DNA of 64,000 nucleotides from Streptomyces sp. CB02414 (GTDB taxonomy: Bacteria; Actinomycetota; Actinomycetes; Streptomycetales; Streptomycetaceae): assembly GCF_001905385.1 (NCBI RefSeq), contig NZ_LIPF01000015.1:1-64000 (forward strand), written 5' to 3'. A program made the position numbers and the translations under genes. Each line of letters starts with the position of its first letter. Position 1 is the first letter of the stretch. Shown in pieces: positions 57,186-64,000 of the stretch. The notes below the pieces were generated by a model that saw nothing but the letters and a program-made list of their open reading frames with translations, was not told the origin of the DNA and searched no databases.

Positions 57186-57824
57186 TCACCAAGTCCAGCT
57201 CGCCGGTGGCTGCCCGAGAACGGACCGTGCGTACTTGATCGTCAGTCGCCCGAGCACATGGTCGCCACCCGCGCCGATCACGGCATCGACACCACGTGGC
57301 ACGTGCTTGTCCAGCACCAGGACTCCCTGCTTGCTGCCGGACCTCGTGATGAACCGCGGACCAAGCACCTTGTTGGCCCGCTTGATGGCGCTCGCGGGGA
57401 TCGCCCCGGCACCGCGCCGCCCCCAGTAGGGACCGGTTCGATCGACAACTTCACCCAGGGCACGTCCCGCTCCGTGGACAAGGAGGACGATCAAGCCCAA
57501 AGGCTGTCGTCGCTCGAAGTCCTCAGGATGCAGGCCATGCACCTCGGCCAGCGACAGCAGATACTGCACTGTCGCTTCGGTGAAGGCCCTGGCATCAGCC
57601 CGAGCTGTCGGGGCCTCGGAGCCGGGCACGATCCGGGCGGCACGGGATGCGGTGATGCTGGTGAGGTAGGCGCGGTCCAACCGACAGATCAACTCCTGTG
57701 GTGTGTCGTCGGGATGGACTCTCCGCAGGCGCTCGACATTTTCCCTGGCCCGCGCCTGCTGGGAGACCATCGCGTTGTCGAGTGTCTGCTGAATCAGGCC
57801 CTTGACGTCATCAGCCATGCCCAT
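57186..57824 (-). CDS. EcsC-like protein
   Basis: A 212-residue helical protein resembling the EcsC family, with the C-terminal signature HVPRGVDAVIGAGGDHVLGRLTIKYARSVLGQPPASW. EcsC function is unknown; members are sometimes linked to membrane processes. No signal peptide is seen. ATG 57824 (MGMADDVKGLIQQTLDN) is chosen because the upstream part of the longer frame does not look like the family; GAGGG lies nearby. It is last on the minus strand after drmA-drmB-helicase with a 110-bp gap and may be part of that operon. Confidence 0.65.
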   Translation of the reverse strand: MGMADDVKGLIQQTLDNAMVSQQARARENVERLRRVHPDDTPQELICRLDRAYLTSITASRAARIVPGSEAPTARADARAFTEATVQYLLSLAEVHGLHPEDFERRQPLGLIVLLVHGAGRALGEVVDRTGPYWGRRGAGAIPASAIKRANKVLGPRFITRSGSKQGVLVLDKHVPRGVDAVIGAGGDHVLGRLTIKYARSVLGQPPASWTW

Positions 57825-57934
57825 CGGAGTACTCGCCCTCTCGGATCGAGGCGCCTCGCGGGCCCCGGTATGTCGCCGCGCCTTCGGCGGCCGGATGTAC
57901 AAGTCGGTGACGGCGGCTGCGCCGTGGCGCGCGG

Positions 57935-59059
57935 TCATCGCATGTGCGCCCACCCGTGCAACCCCTCCAGATGCCGGGGCGTCCGGCTCCCCTGCCATCC
58001 CAGCACCAGCCGCTCACGGGCCCGGGTGATCATGACGTAGTACGCCATGCGCAAGATCGCCGACGTGGGATCGGTACCCGAGTCGGACTCCGCGTCGGCG
58101 ATGACGACGGTGTCGAAGTCCAGCCCCTTGGCGCTGGCCCGGTGGACGAGGACGACGCCCGGACGGGCGAGGTCGAGGTCGCGGTAGCGACCGGATGTGG
58201 CAGCCGAGCTGTACAGCTGGGGTTCCTGGGCGAGGCCGGCACGTTCCAGCAGGCGCATCAGGTCGGCCGCCGTGCGCAGGGAGTTGACGATCACGCCGAT
58301 CCGATGGCGCGGTTGCCGCACCGCCATGGTGGTGATGTCTTCGGCGATGTCCTTGACGCCCGAGTACTGACGGACCACGGGCAGGGAGCCGCTGCGGAAC
58401 GGGATGTCGGGATGGGCACTCCCGGTGCGGAAGTGTTCGGCCAGGGAGGCGATCTCGCGGGTGTTGCGGTGGTTGCCGGAGATCTCCACCCGCCCGGAGG
58501 AACGGCCGAGAGCGTCGGCGATCTCGGTGAGCGTGGAGTTCGTCTCGGTCAGGCGCTGGCACTCGTCGGCGAAGACCGTGACGGAGGCGGCGGCGAGACG
58601 GGCCAACCGGTAGAAGCCCGGCGACAGGTCCTGGCCCTCGTCGACGACGAGGTGGGGGACGGCAGTCTCCTCGTCCTCGTCGACAGTGGCTGCGGCCTGA
58701 CGGGTAAGGGCCGTCCAGTCGAACCAGCCGTCCTCGGTGCGCGGAGCGTCCCGGCCGAAGCGACGCTGGATCCAGGCGTGCACGGTGGTGGCCTCGACCG
58801 GTGCGCCTGGGACCGTGAGGCCGTGCAGGGTGTCGCGCAGGAGCTGGCGCAGCAGGTTGGAGCGCGACAGCAGCACAGTGGGGCGACCGGTGAGGGCCAG
58901 GTGAACGGCGCGGTGTCCGGCGAGCAGGCTCTTGCCGCTTCCCGGCGGCCCGCTGACGACGTGGTTGCCGGTCAGCGGCAGAGTGTCCAGGCAGTCGCGC
59001 TGGGCCGGGGTGAGGTCGGGGTGGAGCAGGGGGGTGTTCGCGGTGGCCATGGATGTCAT
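57935..59059 (-). CDS. Small UvrD/Rep-like SF1 helicase
   Basis: A 374-residue superfamily 1 ATPase with the UvrD motif set in compact form: Walker A SGPPGSGKSLLAG (Lys43), VVDEGQDLSPGF (Asp140), SGNHRNTREI, VHRASAKGLDFDTVVIAD and YYVMITRARERLVL. It lacks the large 1B/2B insertions of full UvrD (about 700 residues). ATG 59059 overlaps the drmB stop as ATGA; ATG 59050 has better spacing from AGGA and is the alternative. The longer frame to 60829 is a drmB shadow. It is coupled to drmB and is not one of the standard DISARM genes. Confidence 0.85.
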   Translation of the reverse strand: MTSMATANTPLLHPDLTPAQRDCLDTLPLTGNHVVSGPPGSGKSLLAGHRAVHLALTGRPTVLLSRSNLLRQLLRDTLHGLTVPGAPVEATTVHAWIQRRFGRDAPRTEDGWFDWTALTRQAAATVDEDEETAVPHLVVDEGQDLSPGFYRLARLAAASVTVFADECQRLTETNSTLTEIADALGRSSGRVEISGNHRNTREIASLAEHFRTGSAHPDIPFRSGSLPVVRQYSGVKDIAEDITTMAVRQPRHRIGVIVNSLRTAADLMRLLERAGLAQEPQLYSSAATSGRYRDLDLARPGVVLVHRASAKGLDFDTVVIADAESDSGTDPTSAILRMAYYVMITRARERLVLGWQGSRTPRHLEGLHGWAHMR

Positions 59060-60936
59060 TCCTGAGCGGTGGCGGCGGCGTACTCGCGGCTCGCGGTGAG
59101 GACGTCGGTGAAGTAGCCGGGGACGCGGGCCGAGCCGACGACCAGGGCCCGGTCGAGGAGTGTGTTGCCGGTCTCGCAGCTCGTCTCGGGCAGCAAGGTG
59201 CAGGCGTGGCAGGCGGCCCGGTTGAGATTGCCGAAGCCCTGGCCGGTGTGTTCGGCGCACAGCGGGTCGGCGGAGCACCAGGCGGCCGCCTCCAGCATCC
59301 GGATCAGCGTCTCGGCGAAGTGCGGTGCCTCGCCCTGCCGGACGAGGCCACCGAGGGTGCCCTCGGCGTCCCCGGCAGCCGTGTAGATCAGCAGACCGTG
59401 CTGACCGTACTCGGGACGGCCGTAGACGCGTTCGCGCAGGCTGGCGGTGGTGTATCCGGAGTCGAAGGAGAGTTGGCGGATGAGGAGGTGGGCGACGGTG
59501 TGCAGGAGCTGGAAGCGGGGGGACAGTTCGCTGCCCACGGCCTCGGCGAGCTGTTCCGCGCGGAACGAGGCCTCCAGGTCGGCGCGGACGCCGCGGACGT
59601 GGACCTGGACGCGGGGATCGTTCTCCCAGGCGGTCAGACGCTCTTCGTCGAGGGTGAGGACGATGCCCTCGCCGTACACCTCGGTCGCGGGCAGCCAGCG
59701 CAGACGGCCGCTGGTGTCGGCGGGTACAAGGGTGCCGTTCGGGGAGTGCCGGCGGAAGCCGGTCAACGCCCTGACCTCGCGCAGACGGTCGGCGAGGACC
59801 ACTTTGCCGACATGCGCGTCGAGGGTGGCCCAGGGCTCTTCCTTCTCGCCGTCCAGGCCGAGGCCGCCGCGCCGGATCGTGAACTCCTTCGCGGCTTCGG
59901 GGAACCGAGTGGCGTCGAAGGCGTACCACTCGTCGCGGCTCAGGTCGACCTTTCCCGTCTTTCCGGGCTTCGGCTCGGGAGACGGCGTAGTGGGGGCACC
60001 GGTGGCCTCCGCGGCGAGCTGGTCGATGAGGCCGTCCGGAGCGTCGGTGTCCTCCTTGATCATGCCGCGGAAGGTGTCTGCCCTGCGGGTGCCGAGTGCG
60101 TCGAGCAGAAGCGGCCAGTAGTCGTGCGCCAAGACGGCCGCGGCCACGCTCTGCTCCGCACGGGGGGGTTCGTCGGTCTGAGGGATGTCCAGGGCCGAGT
60201 AGACGACCGGGTAGTAGACGTTTCCGGCGGTGCGCTGCACGATGTGCACCTGCTGGCCGCAGGAGCTCCTCGCGTCCCAGCGCTGCCAGGGGTTGCGGCC
60301 CGAGCAGTGTCCGCTCTGAGGGCCGAGGACGTCGAGCAGGTCGCGTTCGGCACCGCAGGGCTTGCCGCCCGCTCCGGTGGCTCCGCAGCGCACCGAGAGC
60401 GCTTCCAGTCCGGTGGCGCGGTCGGCGACTCGAAAGCTGAGCCGGCGTGCCTTCCAGGCGTTGTCGGACTCGGAGCACGAGTCGCGCAACTCGGGCGCGA
60501 GCCTGGAGTGGGCCCAGTACCACCAGTCGACGTCGTCGAGGTGTCCGTCGGCGCAGATGCGAACGAATCGCATCGGGGTGAGGCGGGGCGCGGCGGCGCA
60601 GGACGCGCAGACGGGGGGCTCGCCCGGCTTCTCGTTCTCGCGCAGGTAGCGGGCCATGCCCCGGCAGGAGCCGCAGAACAGCCAGCCGGGAAAGCGCACA
60701 TAGGGGACGCCGGGGCGGTCGGGCTGGTCGTACCGGTCGTTGAGGGTGTGTGGCGCGGCGTAGAAGCCCTTGCTGCCAAGCCGTGCGGCGAGTCGTTCGC
60801 AGGATACGGGGGTCTTGAGGTCCGGCCACCTCTCGATGCCGGCGGCGACGAAGCTTTCGCCCTGGACGTCGAGTACGGCGCCGACCCCGAAGGGAAGCAC
60901 GGTCTGGGCCTGCCGGACCCGGAGTTTGCGCTTCAC
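59056..60936 (-). CDS. drmB: DISARM DrmB, DUF1998 protein
   Basis: A 626-residue protein of the DrmB type. The N-terminal motif RVRQAQTVLPFGVGAVLDVQGESFVAAG matches the DrmB start. A zinc ribbon is visible in WLFCGSCRGMARYL and PPVCASCAAAP. The DUF1998 core is in the C-terminal third (FQLLHTVAHLLIRQLSFDSGYTTASLRERVYG, LLIYTAAGDAEGTLGGLVRQG) and ends with Cys-rich CSADPLCAEHTGQGFGNLNRAACHACTLLP. DrmB partners DrmA in the DISARM core complex that binds and loads on foreign DNA. GTG 60936 overlaps the drmA stop (GTGA); its own stop overlaps the UvrD-like start. Confidence 0.92.
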   Translation of the reverse strand: MKRKLRVRQAQTVLPFGVGAVLDVQGESFVAAGIERWPDLKTPVSCERLAARLGSKGFYAAPHTLNDRYDQPDRPGVPYVRFPGWLFCGSCRGMARYLRENEKPGEPPVCASCAAAPRLTPMRFVRICADGHLDDVDWWYWAHSRLAPELRDSCSESDNAWKARRLSFRVADRATGLEALSVRCGATGAGGKPCGAERDLLDVLGPQSGHCSGRNPWQRWDARSSCGQQVHIVQRTAGNVYYPVVYSALDIPQTDEPPRAEQSVAAAVLAHDYWPLLLDALGTRRADTFRGMIKEDTDAPDGLIDQLAAEATGAPTTPSPEPKPGKTGKVDLSRDEWYAFDATRFPEAAKEFTIRRGGLGLDGEKEEPWATLDAHVGKVVLADRLREVRALTGFRRHSPNGTLVPADTSGRLRWLPATEVYGEGIVLTLDEERLTAWENDPRVQVHVRGVRADLEASFRAEQLAEAVGSELSPRFQLLHTVAHLLIRQLSFDSGYTTASLRERVYGRPEYGQHGLLIYTAAGDAEGTLGGLVRQGEAPHFAETLIRMLEAAAWCSADPLCAEHTGQGFGNLNRAACHACTLLPETSCETGNTLLDRALVVGSARVPGYFTDVLTASREYAAATAQE

Positions 60937-63900
60937 TTTCCTGCTCCCGTCACGGTGATCTGGCACTCCCGGTCCACGCTGCGCATCGAGTTGAGGGTTT
61001 CCCACAAGCCGTAGCGCTGCTCGAAAGCCTTGAGCAGGTTGTGCTGGCCCTTGCCCTGGCTGCGGTAGTGGAGGTTCTTGCCCTCGGCGGCGGCGGTGTC
61101 GGCTTGCCGGTACCAGTCGTCCAGCAAATAGCCGAGTTCCGTTCGCACACCGGCTCGTACGGCATCGGTGCCGGCTCCCGCGGTGACGCCGCGTTCGGCG
61201 GTCGCGGCACGCTCGGCCAAGGCGTCGGCGATACGCCCCACCTCTTCCTTGTGGTCGGTGATTCGTCCGGCCTGGTTCTCGGCGGCCAGGCCCACCCGGT
61301 GGCGGACCAGGATGACGAGTGCGGCGTGCAGGGCCCGTCGACGAGCGGGCAGCGACCAGGGGGTGACGCTGGCGGGTTCGACGTAGCGGTAGAGCGCCCG
61401 GTGGTAGTCGATGAAGGTCTCGTAGTGGGACCGGTCGCGCGGGCGCGTGGCGTTGAAGTACGTGACGACGAGTCCGGGCACCTGGTGGCGGCCGACGCGG
61501 CTGGTGGCCTGGATGTACTCGGCGGTGGTCTTGGGCTGGCCCTGCATGAGCATGTAGGCGAGCCGCTTCACGTCGACGCCGACGGAGAGCATGTTGGTGC
61601 ACGGGAGGAACGACACCGAACGGGGGTCCGCCCAGGGCTTCTCCAGGCGGTCGAGGAGGATGGGCTGGTCGGCGCGCTTCACACTGCTGTCGAGTTGTTG
61701 CACCTGCTCGCCGACCAGCTCTCGGACGCCGGTGCCTTCGCCGAGTCCGCGGAGCTGGGCGGGGATGTCGTCGCCGGCGGCGGTGACGGTGCGGCCGAGT
61801 TCACGCAGGCTGTGGTGGTAGGCGACGAGCGTCCAGTAGTCGTCGCGGTGTTCCTCGGGAAGCCGGTGGACGCCCTGGAGCATGGCCGCCGTGGTGGCGA
61901 CGGCGCCGCGGCCCGCGGTGTGGCCCTGCGCCATGACGCCGAGATAGAGGCGGCCGGGGCGGCCGGTGTCGGGGACGGCGAAGAAGCTGTCACGGGCGTC
62001 GAGCCCGGATGGCGGGAACAGCTGGACATCCTGTTGGTGCAGGGCACGGACCTGTTCCGCGGAGCGCCGGATCGTGGCCGTCGCTGCGACGATCTTGGGC
62101 GGGCGGCCGTCCGGGCCGGTGCACAGCTCCAGGATGGCCGCTTCGTAGAGACCGACCGTGGTGCCGAGCGGACCGGTGAGCAGGTGCAGCTCGTCCTGGA
62201 TGATCAGAGACGGGGGGCGATGACCGGTGCCGGCGCCGAAGAGGCGGCCCGAGTCGGGCTCCCAGGCGAGCCGAGCGAACTTGTCGACGGTGCCCAGGAC
62301 GAAGGTGGGCGGATCCTGGTACAGGTGCTGGTCGACGACGGCGACGGGCAGGACGTCGTGGAAGGCGCACGCGTCTCGCGGGCAGTAGAAGGCGAACTTG
62401 TCCGCCTTGGCGCGGACTCCGTAGTCGGAGCGGACGCTGGACCAGGTCGGTGGCAGGATGCGCGTGCCGCACCAGGGGCAGCGGTCGAGAATGAAGATGT
62501 CCTCGGGGTGGCTGGCATCGCGCTGCTCGCCGAAGGCGACCTTGGCGGACTGGAACTTGTTCGGGGTGGTGGTGTCTCCGACCCACAGACCGATGGTGAT
62601 GGGTTCGTTCCCGAGGCCGAGTCCGGGCTCGGTGCGGCGGAGGTGTTCCAGGGCGCAGATCGTGGTGGCGGCGCGCTGGAACTGCTGGGTCGTGAGCAGG
62701 CTGAGGGTGTAGCGGCTGAGTACCGTGGTGCCGCCGCCCTCGCCCCAGATGCGGCGCAGGGCAATGGTGAAGGCGGCGAGGAGCAGATACGCCTCGGTCT
62801 TTCCGCCACCGGTCGGGAACCAGATGAGGTCGGTGGTCTCGCGGTCACGGTGTCCGGGGTCGACGACCCCGTCGAGGGCGAGCAGAAAGAACGCGAGCTG
62901 GAAAGGGTGCCAGCTCGCCTCGGAGTCGACGGGCGGATCGAGGGCCACGTCGTCGGAGCGCAGGCGCCGCTGACCCGCCTGGTCGGAGGCGGAGTGCCGC
63001 ATCTGCAGCAGCATCGCGCGCTGAGCGATACGGAAGGCATCGAGGAGTTCGGGGCGGTCGGGGTCGCACAGGGTACGCACACCGGCCTCGACGCGGGTGA
63101 CCGTCCGGCGGACGCGGTCGAGGATCCGCTCCGCGGCTTCCCGGCCCCAGGGCGGCACCTCGACGGATCGCTGCCCCGCGTACCAGGCGTGGTAGGCGGC
63201 GGCGAACTCGGCGAGCTCCTCCCGGATCTGGTCCCTGCAGACGGCGGAGTCCGCCAGATGGGCGATCCTGAGCGCCGGGGCGTCGAGCGGGCCGCCGGCC
63301 CGGATGGCAGGAACCTCGGCGCGGGGCAGCACCTCGCAGGCGAGGAGTTCGACGCCGCCGTCCTCTCCCCTCTCCTCGCGGACGGCGCAGCCGTGACCGA
63401 CGGCGTGCGTGATGACGTGCCGGTACTGCAAGCGCAGTTCGCGCTCCTCGGGGTCCCGGCTGGCAAGCCGGACGCTGGGGTAGGGCAGCACTGATCCTTC
63501 GACGGGGCGAACGGTGAGCCCGCACTGGAACAGCATGTCGTCCCAGCTCGGCGCCTTGTCGCCGGATCCGGTGTGGCGCTTCTCGTTGATCAGGGCCACG
63601 GTGACCAGCGTGCCGTCCCCGTAGGAGCGGCGGGTCACCTGGATCCTCGCGCGGCCGTCCAGGACGACGACGTCCTTCTGGTCAGGGCCGATCGTGTGCG
63701 GTGTGGACGGCAGGGGTATGCGGCGCCAGCGGCGGCCACGCCCCGGTTCGCCCCGCTGCGTCTCGTAGCGGGCGGCGGTGCAGGTCACCTCGACCCGAGC
63801 GGCGTCGGTGTAGAAGCTCAGGCCGATGGACGCGGGCAGCCAGCTGTTGGTCTCCGGTACCGGGTCGGCGGCGGGGTTCACGTCGGCGGCGTCCTGCTCG

Positions 63901-64000
63901 GCGCCCGGTGCCTCGGGGTCGTCGGCCGCGAGGGCGAGCTGTCGCCGGAGTTCGGCCTGCTGCGGGTAGAGGGTGCCCATGAGGTACTGCCGGTCCGGCG
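60933..64000 (-). CDS. drmA: DISARM DrmA helicase, 5' end outside window
   Basis: At least 1022 codons of a superfamily 2 helicase. Motifs: Walker A WFPTGGGKTEAYL (Lys about 394 counted from the Met at 63980), DELH in LIIQDELHLLTGPLGTTVGLYEA, TATIRR, CTNMLSVGVDVKRLAYMLMQGQPKTT split over two lines of the fold, and QATSRVGRHQVPG. The N-terminal segment SWLPASIGLSFY is typical of DrmA. The Met at 63980 has no Shine-Dalgarno and the frame stays open to the edge as PDRQYLMGTLYP, a conserved DrmA N-terminal motif, so the gene probably begins beyond 64000. It forms the DISARM core with DrmB. Confidence 0.92.
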   Translation of the reverse strand, partial: PDRQYLMGTLYPQQAELRRQLALAADDPEAPGAEQDAADVNPAADPVPETNSWLPASIGLSFYTDAARVEVTCTAARYETQRGEPGRGRRWRRIPLPSTPHTIGPDQKDVVVLDGRARIQVTRRSYGDGTLVTVALINEKRHTGSGDKAPSWDDMLFQCGLTVRPVEGSVLPYPSVRLASRDPEERELRLQYRHVITHAVGHGCAVREERGEDGGVELLACEVLPRAEVPAIRAGGPLDAPALRIAHLADSAVCRDQIREELAEFAAAYHAWYAGQRSVEVPPWGREAAERILDRVRRTVTRVEAGVRTLCDPDRPELLDAFRIAQRAMLLQMRHSASDQAGQRRLRSDDVALDPPVDSEASWHPFQLAFFLLALDGVVDPGHRDRETTDLIWFPTGGGKTEAYLLLAAFTIALRRIWGEGGGTTVLSRYTLSLLTTQQFQRAATTICALEHLRRTEPGLGLGNEPITIGLWVGDTTTPNKFQSAKVAFGEQRDASHPEDIFILDRCPWCGTRILPPTWSSVRSDYGVRAKADKFAFYCPRDACAFHDVLPVAVVDQHLYQDPPTFVLGTVDKFARLAWEPDSGRLFGAGTGHRPPSLIIQDELHLLTGPLGTTVGLYEAAILELCTGPDGRPPKIVAATATIRRSAEQVRALHQQDVQLFPPSGLDARDSFFAVPDTGRPGRLYLGVMAQGHTAGRGAVATTAAMLQGVHRLPEEHRDDYWTLVAYHHSLRELGRTVTAAGDDIPAQLRGLGEGTGVRELVGEQVQQLDSSVKRADQPILLDRLEKPWADPRSVSFLPCTNMLSVGVDVKRLAYMLMQGQPKTTAEYIQATSRVGRHQVPGLVVTYFNATRPRDRSHYETFIDYHRALYRYVEPASVTPWSLPARRRALHAALVILVRHRVGLAAENQAGRITDHKEEVGRIADALAERAATAERGVTAGAGTDAVRAGVRTELGYLLDDWYRQADTAAAEGKNLHYRSQGKGQHNLLKAFEQRYGLWETLNSMRSVDRECQITVTGAGK

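Overview
The window is chromosomal DNA of a Streptomyces species. It has very high G+C, GTG and TTG starts, and a left part whose gene order matches the Streptomyces coelicolor block SCO6031 to about SCO5998 as I remember it: hemE, DUF3000, whiI, rnd, fadA-fadB, an APC permease, dxs, xylFGH, rok7B7, ngcEFG, aconitase and a second murA. No rRNA, tRNA, CRISPR array or insertion sequence is visible.

Positions 1-33,000 are core genome. The left edge holds a leftward promoter with DasR-type (dre) sequences for a gene outside the window. hemE and a DUF3000 gene diverge. whiI, the sporulation response regulator, has a good sigma-WhiG promoter. Ribonuclease D and a coupled beta-oxidation pair (fadA-fadB) follow, then a propeller-like protein, a NYN nuclease, an amino acid permease and dxs. 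The sugar block has xylFGH with rok7B7 and the N-acetylglucosamine/chitobiose importer ngcEFG. A large secreted GH92 mannosidase-family enzyme carries Gln where the family normally has its acid Glu. Aconitase has an iron-box-like site and a MarR-type palindrome upstream. A MurA paralogue is fused to an N-terminal Cro/CI helix-turn-helix. A secreted SLT-domain protein ends the core.

Positions 33,500-64,000 are an accessory defence island. It opens with a frameshifted remnant of a DUF2399 (Wadjet JetD/TIGR02679-like) protein. A rightward operon follows: (1) a 2138-residue protein joining a Ser/Thr kinase to a giant DUF1998 helicase with a nuclease-like tail, (2) a DrmD-type SNF2 helicase, (3) a DrmMI-type adenine methyltransferase, (4) a basic protein and (5) a frameshifted coiled-coil gene. 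A common Streptomyces regulatory trio (DUF397, XRE, HATPase) comes next. A second rightward operon encodes a helical-repeat protein, a 108-residue protein, a GrpE-like protein and an Hsp70-like ATPase with a zinc-ribbon array. Converging from the right edge is drmA-drmB, coupled to a small UvrD-like helicase and followed by an EcsC-like gene. drmA runs off the right edge and drmC is not seen.

The island therefore holds DISARM class 1 core genes (drmD, drmMI, drmA, drmB) split into two opposing operons, plus a kinase-helicase and a private chaperone operon. The kinase-helicase operon and the chaperone operon share a near-identical palindrome, GTTGACRTTGYCAAC, upstream of their first genes. I take this as the best evidence that they belong to one co-regulated antiphage system. 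That it works as one system is inference.
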